The notes: generated from the letters alone by a model not told the origin. 64,000 bases of DNA from Gemmatimonas sp. (GCA_011390805.1 JAABRT010000012.1:1-64000); one strand, 5' to 3'; shown: positions 34,301 through 43,100, counted from the stretch's first letter. Made by a program: numbers and translations.

Positions 34301-35440
34301 GTGGCGACGCACCTCGAGACGCTCGAGACGCCGGTGCCGATCGTAGATCTTGATCGGCTCTCACATAATCTGGACCAGATGGCGGCCTACGCTACCCTTC
34401 ACGGGCTGCGACTTCGGCCGCACGTGAAAACACACAAGGCCACGCGCATTGCCACCGAGCAGCTGCAGCGCGGTGCCGTTGGGCTTACCTGCGCGACAAC
34501 GCATGAGCTCGACGTCATGAGCAGCGTGTGCGACGATCTGCTGTTGGCCTATCCACCGGTTGGCGCCGCGCGTCTGGAGCGCATCATGCGGCTGTCGGCA
34601 AACACTCGGCTCACCGTAGCGGTTGATTCCGCCGACAGCCTGCCCGCACTGGCGATGGCCGCCAAGCTCGCGCGACGTGATCTGAATGTGTACGTGGAAG
34701 TTGATCTCGGGATGCGCAGGGTGGGTGTGAAGCCGGCGCAGGAAGCGGTGGATCTGGCGCGCGCAGTGCTTGAGCAATCGCCACTGCGCTTTGCCGGCAT
34801 CATGTTTTATCCGGGTCATGTACGCGAGTCGGTCACCGAGCAGGGCGCGTCGATTGCCAAACTGAGCGCAGACATTGAAGAGTTGCTCGAGCGTCTGGCC
34901 GACATGGGTATGTCAGCGGCACAGGTCAGTGGCGGCAGCACACCGCTGGCGTGGCGCATTCATGAAGTGGCCGGCGTGACCGAAGTACGTCCCGGCACAT
35001 ACGTCTACAACGATCGCACAACAGCCGGTATTGGCGCCTGTGACTGGGTGGACTGTGCGTTTACCGTGTTGGCCACGGTGGTGAGTACTGCGGTACCCGG
35101 ACAGGCGGTGATTGACGCCGGCACCAAAGCACTGGGACGCGAACCGCTGCGCAGCGAGGGAGACGGTTGGGCGGCGTTGCTCGACCGGCCCGAGGTGGTG
35201 GTCACGCGCATGAGCGAGGAGCACGGTGTGCTTGACCTGCGCAATACCGACTGGCGTCCGCGCGTTGGAGATCGGGTGCGACTCGTGCCCAACCACGTCT
35301 GCATTGTCACGCATCTGTTTGATGAGATCGTTGGCGTGCGCGGCGACTACGTGGAAACGTCGTGGCCCGTTGAAGCACGCGGGCGGGGCGTTGTCCAACG
35401 TGAACGCGATCAGGCGCCCCGCGGCCCGCGCGCAATGTAG
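34301..35440 (+). CDS. D-threonine aldolase / D-serine dehydratase-type PLP enzyme
   Basis: 379 aa from GTG 34301. An alanine-racemase-like PLP barrel (about 10-240) starts TPVPIVDLDRLSHNLDQM, with the PLP Lys in RPHVKTHKA (Lys43). The phosphate loop region has QVSGGSTPLAW. The C-terminal D-ser-dehydrat domain (about 265-360) has RVRLVPNHVC, where the His and Cys are metal ligands in the family. Such enzymes act on D-threonine, D-beta-hydroxyamino acids or D-serine. The exact substrate cannot be read. Divergent from the RidA gene, with 30 bases between the starts. Confidence 0.88.
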   Translation: MATHLETLETPVPIVDLDRLSHNLDQMAAYATLHGLRLRPHVKTHKATRIATEQLQRGAVGLTCATTHELDVMSSVCDDLLLAYPPVGAARLERIMRLSANTRLTVAVDSADSLPALAMAAKLARRDLNVYVEVDLGMRRVGVKPAQEAVDLARAVLEQSPLRFAGIMFYPGHVRESVTEQGASIAKLSADIEELLERLADMGMSAAQVSGGSTPLAWRIHEVAGVTEVRPGTYVYNDRTTAGIGACDWVDCAFTVLATVVSTAVPGQAVIDAGTKALGREPLRSEGDGWAALLDRPEVVVTRMSEEHGVLDLRNTDWRPRVGDRVRLVPNHVCIVTHLFDEIVGVRGDYVETSWPVEARGRGVVQRERDQAPRGPRAM

Positions 35441-35534
35441 GCAAACCGTGAAGCCATGCTGAGTAATGCAGCGCCTGTTACCCAGCCTGTGCAAACCGCG
35501 CTGTAACGCCGGCGATATCGATCACGGCGTCCGG

Positions 35535-36593
35535 TCATTTGAGCGGCTGTGCCGGACGCCAGATGCGCCCCTCCAGCCGTTCGGCCTCGTGCAATACGAT
35601 CGGCAACCGCACCAATTCCTCGCGCGCGCTCCACAACGCCAACGCGCCCATCAGCGCGTCAAATGCGTCATCGCTGCGCCGCACGCTGGCTTCCGCCTGC
35701 GCACGCCAATGCAAATGTGCCTGCCCATCGGCCGCAAGCATGTCCCACACCCCCAACCCCCGCAAAAACAGCACGCGATCATCAGCACACGATTTATTCA
35801 CCGCAGGCGCATAGAGTCGGGGCCAGATCTCCACCACCACAACATCCCGCTTTCCCCCATTTTCATCACCACGAACCAGCGGCGCATCCCCCCCCCGATC
35901 TTTCCTCCGCGCCTCCGCGCCCTCCGCGGTAAGCAGTTGCCGTTCCCTCCCTCCCGCGCCCTCCGCGGTAAGCAGTTCCCGTTCGCTCCCCTCCGCGCCC
36001 TCCGCGGTAAGCTGTCCCCCGTCGAACGGCCAGATCACCGCCCCCGCCGCACACAGCGCGCGCAGTGTTGCCATACCACGCAACGACCCCACACCAACCG
36101 CACCCGCGCCAACCAGCTGAAAAACCGAAAACGGCCGAGGCCCCGTACGCGCGTTATCACGCTCCGTTGCCCGTAGCGGCGGCGTCTCGCTTTCATCATG
36201 CAGTGCCTGAGGCTTTGCGCGATGACTGCCGCGCCCCCAGAACGGAAAGCCGGGCGCCACAAGCGTTTGCTCCACACGCTCCGCGGTCCAGGCATCCCAC
36301 ACATCACGACCGCTGCGCCAACCGTTTCGCTCCGCGTACCACGCCGGAAACCCGAAACTGAAATCCAGGCCGATGACAGCGCGTTCACCACGCGCATTCG
36401 ACTCGTGCACAATCCGAACCAGCTCGTCAGTCACGTCCTCACGCGTCCAGCCGTCACACAAACGCACCAGCTGCCCCTGGGAGGCGCTCGATGCGCTCGA
36501 TGCGCTCACCGCAATCTCGGCCAGCCAGATTTTCTTCTGCTCGCCGGTGCGCGCACCTGACCAGTCCACCGCAATCACCCGTGTTGGTTGCAT
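35535..36593 (-). CDS. DUF429-family protein with 39-bp in-frame tandem repeat
   Basis: 352 aa from ATG 36593. The start, RVIAVDWSGARTG, and the stretches VIGLDFSFGFP and RTGPRPFSVFQLVGAGAVGV mark a DUF429 RNase H-like fold, predicted to be a nuclease. The acidic residues of the core (VDW, LDFSF, DDAFDALMGA) are kept. A 13-residue unit starting LLTAEGAEGSERE is repeated three times at about residues 195-235, with the core DNA at 35917-35934, 35956-35973 and 35995-36012. The insertion keeps the frame. A smaller repeat, SASSASSAS, lies near residue 33. Divergent from the Y-family polymerase gene. Confidence 0.75.
   Translation of the reverse strand: MQPTRVIAVDWSGARTGEQKKIWLAEIAVSASSASSASQGQLVRLCDGWTREDVTDELVRIVHESNARGERAVIGLDFSFGFPAWYAERNGWRSGRDVWDAWTAERVEQTLVAPGFPFWGRGSHRAKPQALHDESETPPLRATERDNARTGPRPFSVFQLVGAGAVGVGSLRGMATLRALCAAGAVIWPFDGGQLTAEGAEGSERELLTAEGAGGRERQLLTAEGAEARRKDRGGDAPLVRGDENGGKRDVVVVEIWPRLYAPAVNKSCADDRVLFLRGLGVWDMLAADGQAHLHWRAQAEASVRRSDDAFDALMGALALWSAREELVRLPIVLHEAERLEGRIWRPAQPLK
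35905..36012 (-). repeat. Three-copy 39-bp tandem repeat
   Basis: Cores GCGCCCTCCGCGGTAAGC at 35917, 35956 and 35995, exactly 39 bases apart. The unit belongs to a TCCGCGCCCTCCGCGG type of dispersed repeat that I have seen in many soil bacterial genomes. Here it is inside a coding region and its 39-base period keeps the reading frame. Confidence 0.85.
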
Positions 36594-36662
36594 CACGCAC
36601 AAACGATCACGTGGGCGCGTTCGTTGCCGTATCTTTGATGCACACCAGCGTAGGAGTATCTG

Positions 36663-37994
36663 CTGTCCACCGCACGCCGTATTCTGCTCGCCGATGCCGA
36701 CGCGTTTTTTGTGGCCGTCGCGCGACAGGAAGATCCCGAAGGAGCCGGGAAAGCGCCGCTGCTCATCGTGGGCGGGCGTCCCGGCAGTCGCGGCGTGGTG
36801 TGTTCAGCCTCCTACGAGTGTCGCACATTTGGCGTACGCTCGGCGATGCCGATCGCACGCGCCCTGCAACTCTGCCCCGACGCCATGTGCGTGCCCGTGC
36901 CACGCGGTGCCTGCTCGCGCAGCAGTCGCGCCATCGCTGCAGTGTTGGCCGAATATGCGCCGGTTGTGCAGGCGTCAAGCATTGACGAATGGTACCTCGA
37001 TCTCTCGGGCACCGAAGCGCTGTACAAACACGAACCACTGGCGGCCACGGCAGAACGCATTCGCACCGCCGTTTTCAACGCCACCGGTCTCACCGTGTCC
37101 ATTGGCGGTGGCACGTCGCGCCTCGTGGCCAAGATGGCAGTGGAAGACGCCAAGCCTTCACGGGGCGCCACCGGTGTGTACACCGTAGCGCCAGGGCATG
37201 AAGCCGCGTACCTCGCGCGATTCAAACTGTCCGACCTGCCCATGGTGGGTCCCAAGCTCGCCGAACGACTCGAGCGCGCCGGACTCGTGACAGTTGCCGA
37301 AGCTCAAGCAGCCGGTCGCGCGCGGCTTGAACGCACATTGGGGGAGCGGGCCGGCAGCTGGTTGCACAATCGTGTGCTGGGCATTGATCCGAGCGTTGTT
37401 GAACCGCGCGAGCAGCAAAAATCGGTCAGCCGCGAGGATACGTTCGCGCGGGACATAGACGACCAGGACACGCTGGAGCGCGAGCTGTTGCGGTTGGCCG
37501 TGCGTGTATCGGCAGATCTGCGTGGACAGCAGCTTGAGGCTCGCACGGTCACGGTCAAGCTGCGTGACAATCGCTTCAACACGCGTTCGGCGCAGCGTTC
37601 ACTGGTGCTGCCCATTACCGCTGAACAGTCGGTGTTTCAGGTAGCGCGTGCGCTGCTGCGCAAGTTGCGTCGTGCCCAAAGTGCTCCCGTCCGGTTGCTG
37701 GGCATTGGCCTGTCGCATTTTGAGGGCAAGGACACCGAAGCGGCGCAGCTCGGCCTCTTTTCTGATCCTGCGTTCGCGGCGGCACTGGCGCCGGTGGGAT
37801 CGGCGGCCGGTAGTCGAAGCGCCGGGCCCGAGGCCGCGGCCGAGCTGCCGCCGGTGGAAAACGATCGCGCCCGGTCACTCACCAAGGCGCTCGATCAGAT
37901 CCGGGCCCGATATGGTGCGTCGGCCATTGTGCCAGCCGGGCTGGTGGATCAGCGCAACGGTACTGGCCCGCGCGTGGAAGAAGATCCCGACTGA
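36663..37994 (+). CDS. Y-family (DinB-like) translesion DNA polymerase, CTG start
   Basis: 443 aa if it starts at CTG 36663. The first ATG or GTG in frame (GTG 36711) would remove the first catalytic motif, LLADADAFFVAV (Asp11, Asp13), with Phe at the steric gate. The frame is closed at 36651-36653 by TAG, and TAGGAG (36651-36656) would be the ribosome site, so CTG 36660 or 36663 are the only good starts. The second catalytic site is SSIDEWYLDLSG (Asp108, Glu109). HhH and little-finger domains follow (about 180-350, LPMVGPKLAERLERAGLVTV). The last 70 residues are low-complexity. No beta-clamp or SOS box is evident. Confidence 0.85.
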   Translation: MSTARRILLADADAFFVAVARQEDPEGAGKAPLLIVGGRPGSRGVVCSASYECRTFGVRSAMPIARALQLCPDAMCVPVPRGACSRSSRAIAAVLAEYAPVVQASSIDEWYLDLSGTEALYKHEPLAATAERIRTAVFNATGLTVSIGGGTSRLVAKMAVEDAKPSRGATGVYTVAPGHEAAYLARFKLSDLPMVGPKLAERLERAGLVTVAEAQAAGRARLERTLGERAGSWLHNRVLGIDPSVVEPREQQKSVSREDTFARDIDDQDTLERELLRLAVRVSADLRGQQLEARTVTVKLRDNRFNTRSAQRSLVLPITAEQSVFQVARALLRKLRRAQSAPVRLLGIGLSHFEGKDTEAAQLGLFSDPAFAAALAPVGSAAGSRSAGPEAAAELPPVENDRARSLTKALDQIRARYGASAIVPAGLVDQRNGTGPRVEEDPD

Positions 37995-38097
37995 GCGGGC
38001 GATATCCGTGCTGCGGCCGGTGGAGGATTCCGACTCGCTGGGCGATGTCCTTTGTGCCGTCCGTAGCTGATTTGCAGGAACTTGCAGCTGCCAGTGG

Positions 38098-38133
38098 AAC
38101 CGTTGCGTGAGGCGGGTTAGTTTAGCAACGGTT
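38098..38133. repeat. Inverted repeat downstream of polymerase gene
   Basis: AACCGTTGC (38098-38106) and GCAACGGTT (38125-38133) form a perfect 9-base inverted repeat with an 18-base spacer. It lies in the 204-base gap between the polymerase gene and the small membrane protein gene. There is no U-tract, so it may be an operator for the small gene rather than a terminator. Confidence 0.4.
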
Positions 38134-38198
38134 GCAGGGAGTGCGCGTTGATACTGGTCCACCTTGCCCTGCCAGACATTGAACCGATTTTTTCGCTT

Positions 38199-38438
38199 AT
38201 GAGCAAGCCCTACAATCCGAATACGCAAGGCTGGGGATTCGCCCTCGTTGTTTGTGTGCTTACCGGTGGCCTGTTTTATGGCGCCTACAGCATTCACGCA
38301 GCGACATACCGTCACCCGCGCGACCCGATGGCTGTGCAGGTGTACTCGGAGCGCGACAGCGTGCTGGAGAGTGGTAGCCACTCCGAGGGTGGAGATCACG
38401 GCGGCGAGAAGGCCGACGACCACGGCGACGACCACTAG
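38199..38438 (+). CDS. Small single-span membrane protein, unknown
   Basis: 79 aa from ATG 38199. One membrane helix at about 12-32 (GWGFALVVCVLTGGLFYGAY) is followed by a charged tail ending in a His/Asp/Glu cluster (GGDHGGEKADDHGDDH). No family is recognised. Bitopic, with the acidic His-rich tail probably outside the cytoplasm. It might bind metal, but nothing more can be said. Tail to tail with the kinase gene at 38505. Confidence 0.65.
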   Translation: MSKPYNPNTQGWGFALVVCVLTGGLFYGAYSIHAATYRHPRDPMAVQVYSERDSVLESGSHSEGGDHGGEKADDHGDDH

Positions 38439-38482
38439 TCAACGCTGAACACTCCGCTTCGCGCTATGCGACGAAGCGCATT

Positions 38483-38516
38483 CCGGCGGGTTGAAGATTG
38501 TGCTTCAGCCCGCCGG
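38483..38516. terminator. Hairpin between convergent genes, overlapping kinase 3' end
   Basis: CCGGCGGGTTGAAG pairs with CTTCAGCCCGCCGG (38503-38516) around ATTGTG, with one T-G wobble. It covers the last four codons of the kinase gene on the minus strand. Neither side has a U-tract, so it may be a processing or rho-independent-weak terminator for both transcripts. Confidence 0.45.
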
Positions 38517-40124
38517 TAGTACAAACGAGATCGTGGTCCCCTCGCCGGACGTGCTTTCAACGGTAATTGAACCGTTGTGGGCCTCAATAATGCCTTTGGC
38601 AATGAAGAGCCCCAGCCCCGAGCCCGCGCGCAGCAACCGCGGCGCCTGCCAGTAGCGTTCGAACAGGCGTGGTTTGTCGGCCTCGTCAATACCTGGCCCC
38701 GTGTCGGTCACCGAAACACGCACCGCCGCATCATCGTGCTCAGCCGCCACACGCACATGGATCTGACCGCCGGGCGGCGTGAACTTGATCGCATTCACCA
38801 GCAGGTTGGACAGCACCTGCTGCACACGCGGCACATCGGCCAGAACACGCGGCAGCGACTCGGCGATCTGCACCGTGAGCTCGAGATCGGCAGACTCCGC
38901 TGTGGCTTCAAACAGGTCGCACGATTCCATGATCGCATCACTGATGTCTACCGAGCGCGCATCAATGCGCATACGGCCCGCCGAAATGCGTGATGTGTCT
39001 TGCAAATCCTGAATGAGTCCATCCGCCTGACGTGCGGCGCCGCGCATGGCCTGCAGCTGCTCCAGCTCCACCTGCACCGGTGCGCCGGCATCGCTTTGCG
39101 CCATGAGTGCGCCGGTAAGCATCACAATGGCGTTCACCGGATTGCGTAAATCGTGCGACACGATGGCCAGCAACTCATCGCGATCACGCACCGCCTCCCG
39201 CGCCTCCTGATAGAGCCGCGTATTCTCGAGCGCCAGAGCGGCACTCGATCCGAACTGTTCAGCAATCGAAAGATCATCGGCACCGTGCGACGTGCCTTCA
39301 CGGGCCCGCACAAGACTGAGTGCGCCGATGGCGCGATGCCCCGCGCGCAGCGGCACGATCAGTACGCTGTGTGCACCGAGGCTTCGGGCACGTTCCCGTG
39401 CAACGGGGTCAAGAAACGTTGCGTCGAGCCACTGTTCCACCGCGGTAATCACCACAGGCTCGCCTTCACGTGCCACACGCACCGCACTTCCGTACGGAGC
39501 CGGTGACGGCATCGGTTCGTAGCGTGTCGTAAGCAACGGCGCGAGCTCGGTGCCACTGGTTGTAACCGCATGTGCGGCAGCGGCACGACGCACATGTCCC
39601 TGATCCGAGAACAGCTCCACCAGACTCCAGTCTCCCAGCAACGGCAGCGGCATTTCGGCGATCGTGGCCAGCGTTGACTCAACATCGAGTGAGGCCGCCA
39701 GCACCCATCCCGACATGGCCAGCATGTGCTGCCCGTCTTCCACGCGCTGTCGTTCACTGACATCGCGAATCACCACCATGAAGGTGCGTTCGCCATCAAC
39801 GGTCACGCGCGCGATTGATGCGTCGGCGGGAAACTCGTCACCATTGCGACGCACACCGGCAATCACGCGACGTTCGGCCATGCGTCGTGCGTCTACCGTA
39901 CCGGCGGCAAAGGCCCGCATGTGTCCGCGATGCGCAGCGCGAGATGCCAGGGGCAGCAACCGGTCCAGCGGTTCGCCCAGCATTTCTTTTTCAGTCCACT
40001 GAAAAATGCGTTCGGCGCCCTGATTGTAGCGCACAATGCGAAACCGTTCATCGAGCGCGATCACGCCATCGGCCGCGATATCAATAATCGCAGACAATGC
40101 GGCTTGCGAATGATGCTCGCTCAT
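38505..40124 (-). CDS. PAS-GAF sensor histidine kinase
   Basis: 539 aa from ATG 40124 (MSEHHSQAA), without membrane helices. The N-terminal PAS domain (about 8-125) has GVIALDERFRIVRYNQGAER. A GAF-like domain (about 140-290) has SVLIVPLRAGHRAIGALSLV. HisKA has phospho-His in AIVSHDLRNPVNAI and HATPase_c has VTDTGPGIDEADKPRLFERY and GSGLGLFIAKGI. No receiver domain or response regulator is adjacent, so the partner is unknown. Divergent from the metal ATPase gene (starts 82 bases apart), so co-regulation is possible. Confidence 0.92.
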   Translation of the reverse strand: MSEHHSQAALSAIIDIAADGVIALDERFRIVRYNQGAERIFQWTEKEMLGEPLDRLLPLASRAAHRGHMRAFAAGTVDARRMAERRVIAGVRRNGDEFPADASIARVTVDGERTFMVVIRDVSERQRVEDGQHMLAMSGWVLAASLDVESTLATIAEMPLPLLGDWSLVELFSDQGHVRRAAAAHAVTTSGTELAPLLTTRYEPMPSPAPYGSAVRVAREGEPVVITAVEQWLDATFLDPVARERARSLGAHSVLIVPLRAGHRAIGALSLVRAREGTSHGADDLSIAEQFGSSAALALENTRLYQEAREAVRDRDELLAIVSHDLRNPVNAIVMLTGALMAQSDAGAPVQVELEQLQAMRGAARQADGLIQDLQDTSRISAGRMRIDARSVDISDAIMESCDLFEATAESADLELTVQIAESLPRVLADVPRVQQVLSNLLVNAIKFTPPGGQIHVRVAAEHDDAAVRVSVTDTGPGIDEADKPRLFERYWQAPRLLRAGSGLGLFIAKGIIEAHNGSITVESTSGEGTTISFVLPAG

Positions 40125-40205
40125 GCCATTCCGTGTTGAGGAGTTCCCGGGTAGCGTTCCCGGACGAATGTGATGTGACGTGCAACAACCGACCAAGCAT
40201 AACCA

Positions 40206-42134
40206 ATGCCGCTGATTCCCGTGCTGGCTACCATCGCGCTGATCGTCGGCGCGTTGATCGTTCCCGCTGCCGACCTGATGTCGCTTGCGCCGCTCGAAGC
40301 CGTTGCGTGGCGCGGCCGCGTGTGGTTCGCCGCGTTGCTTGTGCTGGGTGCTCCGGTGGTGTGGACCACAGTGCGCGGTCTGCTGCGCGGCAAGTTTGCT
40401 GCTGACATCGTCGCGACACTGGCCATTGTAGGTGCGGCGCTGCTCGATGAGCCGTTGGCCGGTCTCGTGGTGGTGATCATGCAAACCGGTGGTGAGGCGC
40501 TGGAGGCGTGGGCCGTGGTGCGGGCGTCCAATGCCGTGGCCGCGCTTGAGGCCGATGCCCCGCGTTCGGCGCAGCGCGTGCTCGACGGCGGACGGGTGCA
40601 GGAAATCGAAGCGTCGGCGATTATGCCTGGCGACACACTGCTGGTGAGACCGGGCGCACTGGTGCCCTGTGACGTGGTCGTGTTGGACGGCACGTCGCAG
40701 GTTGACGCTTCCCGTCTCACTGGCGAGCCGGTGCCCGTGTCGGCGCGGGTCAATACCCCGCTGCCCTCGGGGGCGGTTAACGGCAGCGGTGCGCTCACCG
40801 TGCGCGCGGTCCGGGTGGCGGCCGAAAGTCAGTATGCGCGCATTGTGCAGCTGGTTCGCTCGGCTCAGGAAAGCAAGAGTCCGTTGCAGCGCGTGGCCGA
40901 CAGATGGGCGATCTGGTTTACCCCCTTCACGCTGCTGGCGTGCCTGTTTGCCTGGGTCATCTCAGAAGACGCCACCCGCGTGCTGGCGGTGCTCGTGGTG
41001 GCCACCCCCTGCCCGCTCATTCTGGCGGCACCGGTGGCCTTCATTGGTGGCATCAGCCGCTCAGCGCGTCGCGGCATCATTATCAGGCACGGCGGCGCGC
41101 TGGAGGCGTTGGCCAGTGTGAACGTGGCAGTGTTCGACAAAACGGGCACGCTCACCGTGGGACGACCGCGGGTGGCGGCGTTTGTGCTCGACGGCAGTCA
41201 GAACGGGAGCGGCGGCTCAGCCGCATCTGTGAGCAGTGGTGCGCAACATGAAGGAAACGGTGCGCACCGCGACAACGGAGAGCACAACCGGCGCGAAGAG
41301 CTGATTGCACGAGCCGCGGCCGTGGAACAGGGGTCGGGACACCTGCTCGCACGCGTGTTCGTGAAGTGGGCCGAAGACGCAGGCACCACGCTGCCGGTAG
41401 CGCGCGAGCTGCACGAAGAAGCCGGTCGGGGTGTGCAGGGCACGGTAGACGGCGTGCAGGTGGCCGTGGGCTCGCCCCGCTACGTGGGTGACACGATTCC
41501 TTCGCTGCGCGAGCGCATTACAAAACTTGATGTTTCACGTGATGCGCTGCGGGCGTACGCTGGCACCAGCGATGGCGATCTCGGCCGCATTGAGTTTGCC
41601 GACGAGCTGCGCCCCGATCTGGCCAACCTGTTCTCCGCCCTGCGCGAGCTGGGTGTAAACCGCACCGTGATGTTGTCAGGCGATCAGTCGGCCAACGTGG
41701 CAAATATCGCCGAGGCGCTGGGGATCACCGAGTTTGCGGGCGATCTGTCGCCGGCGCAGAAGGTGGAGCGCGTCGTGGCGCTGCAGGCCGAGGGGAACCG
41801 GGTGCTGATGGTGGGCGACGGCACCAACGATGCACCGGCGCTGAGCACCGCGCGTGTGGGCGTGGCGCTGGCCGGCCACGGCGGCGGAGTGAGCGCCGAG
41901 GCGGCGGATGTGGTGCTGCTGGTAGACGAGCCCCAGCGTGTGGCCGACGCGGTGGAGATTGGCCGCTACACCATGCGCATCGCGCGGCAGAGCATTGGTG
42001 TGGGCATTGGCCTGAGCGTGATCGGAATGGGCTTTGCGGCGGCCGGGCTGCTGGCGCCGACGGCCGGCGCGGTGGTGCAGGAGGTGATTGATGTGGCGGT
42101 GATTGTGAACGCGTTGCGGGCGGCGCGGGGGTAG
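40206..42134 (+). CDS. P1B-type heavy-metal ATPase with TPC motif
   Basis: 642 aa. It lacks an N-terminal HMA or His-rich metal-binding domain and starts directly with membrane helices. An actuator domain has LTGEPVPV. The sixth-helix type motif is ATPCPLILAAPVAFIGGI (Thr267-Pro-Cys269). The P-domain has DKTGTLT (Asp311), an N-domain insertion (about 330-375) is rich in Gly/Asn/His, and the hinge is VGDGTNDAPAL. TPC-type P1B pumps have been linked to nickel, iron or other ions in a few cases, but the metal cannot be fixed from sequence. Divergent from the PAS-GAF kinase. Confidence 0.9.
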   Translation: MPLIPVLATIALIVGALIVPAADLMSLAPLEAVAWRGRVWFAALLVLGAPVVWTTVRGLLRGKFAADIVATLAIVGAALLDEPLAGLVVVIMQTGGEALEAWAVVRASNAVAALEADAPRSAQRVLDGGRVQEIEASAIMPGDTLLVRPGALVPCDVVVLDGTSQVDASRLTGEPVPVSARVNTPLPSGAVNGSGALTVRAVRVAAESQYARIVQLVRSAQESKSPLQRVADRWAIWFTPFTLLACLFAWVISEDATRVLAVLVVATPCPLILAAPVAFIGGISRSARRGIIIRHGGALEALASVNVAVFDKTGTLTVGRPRVAAFVLDGSQNGSGGSAASVSSGAQHEGNGAHRDNGEHNRREELIARAAAVEQGSGHLLARVFVKWAEDAGTTLPVARELHEEAGRGVQGTVDGVQVAVGSPRYVGDTIPSLRERITKLDVSRDALRAYAGTSDGDLGRIEFADELRPDLANLFSALRELGVNRTVMLSGDQSANVANIAEALGITEFAGDLSPAQKVERVVALQAEGNRVLMVGDGTNDAPALSTARVGVALAGHGGGVSAEAADVVLLVDEPQRVADAVEIGRYTMRIARQSIGVGIGLSVIGMGFAAAGLLAPTAGAVVQEVIDVAVIVNALRAARG

Positions 42135-42368
42135 GGTTTCCAGGTTCGCTACAGCGGCTATTGAGCCAGAGCGTTGAGGCAAAACAACATGGTGCTGCAG
42201 GTACGCATCATTTTTTTAACACGGGCAACGACTTCAGGACTCGTAAGCGCATAAGCCAATGCTAATGAACGGCTTACATTTTATCAGGTCCGACAACAGG
42301 TGCTGGCACGGTTATCGCTCCGTTGGTCATTTGCCGTGATGCCCCCCTCGTCTTCTTGGATGCGAACC
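42135..42368 (+). other. Lower-GC intergenic region upstream of PEP-CTERM gene
   Basis: 234 bases, clearly richer in A/T than the surroundings (for example a run of seven T at 42212-42218 and TTACATTTTATCAGG near 42275). It probably carries the promoter of the PEP-CTERM gene, but no box stands out. No gene is seen. Confidence 0.5.
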
Positions 42369-43028
42369 ATGTCAAACTATCGGTTTCTTGTAGCGGCTGC
42401 CTCGTCGATTTGCTTTCTCCTTGCGGCTAATGTTGCTCACGCGGCAGGGAACGGTAAAGGGAAGGGGCCGGTTAAGGACAAAGACGAAGAAAAAACCGGC
42501 GGAGTTCCTTCACTCGCAACCACCATTTGCAAAGTGACCGACTTAGACGGGTTCACTTCACTCAATCTGCTAGTCAACCCGCTCACGTGCGCCTCGTTTA
42601 GCGGCAACGACGCCGGAGACCCGCAATCCGAATGGCTTGGTAAGAACTATTTCCCTGCCGGTTGGAGCAACCACGGAACGACTGACGAACCGGGAAGCGC
42701 TGGTCCGTTCGGCGGCGTTGACCAAGATCTCGACTTCTTCACGTCGGACAGCCCGCTCACCGGCGCATTCTCAATCATCCTGAAGGGCGGCAACCAGTTC
42801 TCGGTCTACAACTTCAACACCACGGAGTCCATCGTCCGTTTTGAGTACACAAACGGCGGAATGGATAACAAAGGCCTCTCCCACGTGTCCCTGTGGAAAG
42901 GTCCAGCCGATTGTGTAGACACTGCTACTTGCGACCCCGCGTTTGTGCCGGAGCCGGCCAGTCTTGCGTTGTTCGCATCAGGACTGTTTGGTCTTGGCGT
43001 CATTGCGCGCCGTCGTCGCGAATCCTGA
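42369..43028 (+). CDS. PEP-CTERM exported protein
   Basis: 219 aa from ATG 42369, with a Sec signal peptide (ANVAHA, cleavage about 25) and a Lys-rich N-terminus (GKGKGPVKDKDEEK). The C-terminus VPEPASLALFASGLFGLGVI plus ARRRRES is a full PEP-CTERM anchor: VPEP, a hydrophobic helix, then Arg residues. Such proteins are processed and anchored by exosortase and are usually linked to exopolysaccharide. No exosortase or polysaccharide gene is nearby. The mature domain (SEWLGKNYFPAGW, FSIILKGGNQFSVYNF) fits known PEP-CTERM cargo. Base composition is lower in GC than its neighbours. Confidence 0.88.
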   Translation: MSNYRFLVAAASSICFLLAANVAHAAGNGKGKGPVKDKDEEKTGGVPSLATTICKVTDLDGFTSLNLLVNPLTCASFSGNDAGDPQSEWLGKNYFPAGWSNHGTTDEPGSAGPFGGVDQDLDFFTSDSPLTGAFSIILKGGNQFSVYNFNTTESIVRFEYTNGGMDNKGLSHVSLWKGPADCVDTATCDPAFVPEPASLALFASGLFGLGVIARRRRES

Positions 43029-43049
43029 ATCTCAGTAAGCTTCGTCAAC

Positions 43050-43083
43050 AAAAAGTCCCCGGCCTAGAGCCGGGGACTTTTTT
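43050..43083 (+). terminator. Bidirectional intrinsic terminator
   Basis: AAAAAGTCCCCGGC, loop CTAGA, GCCGGGGACTTTTTT. A perfect GC-rich stem with A-runs and T-runs on both sides, between the PEP-CTERM gene (plus) and the GGDEF gene (minus, ends 43101). It should stop transcription from both directions. Confidence 0.9.
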
Positions 43084-43100
43084 GTATCCGCAGGTTCGCC

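Noticed and set aside
36711-37994. Polymerase gene starting at GTG 36711
   Set aside because: It would lose the first catalytic Asp motif, which is present just upstream in the same frame.
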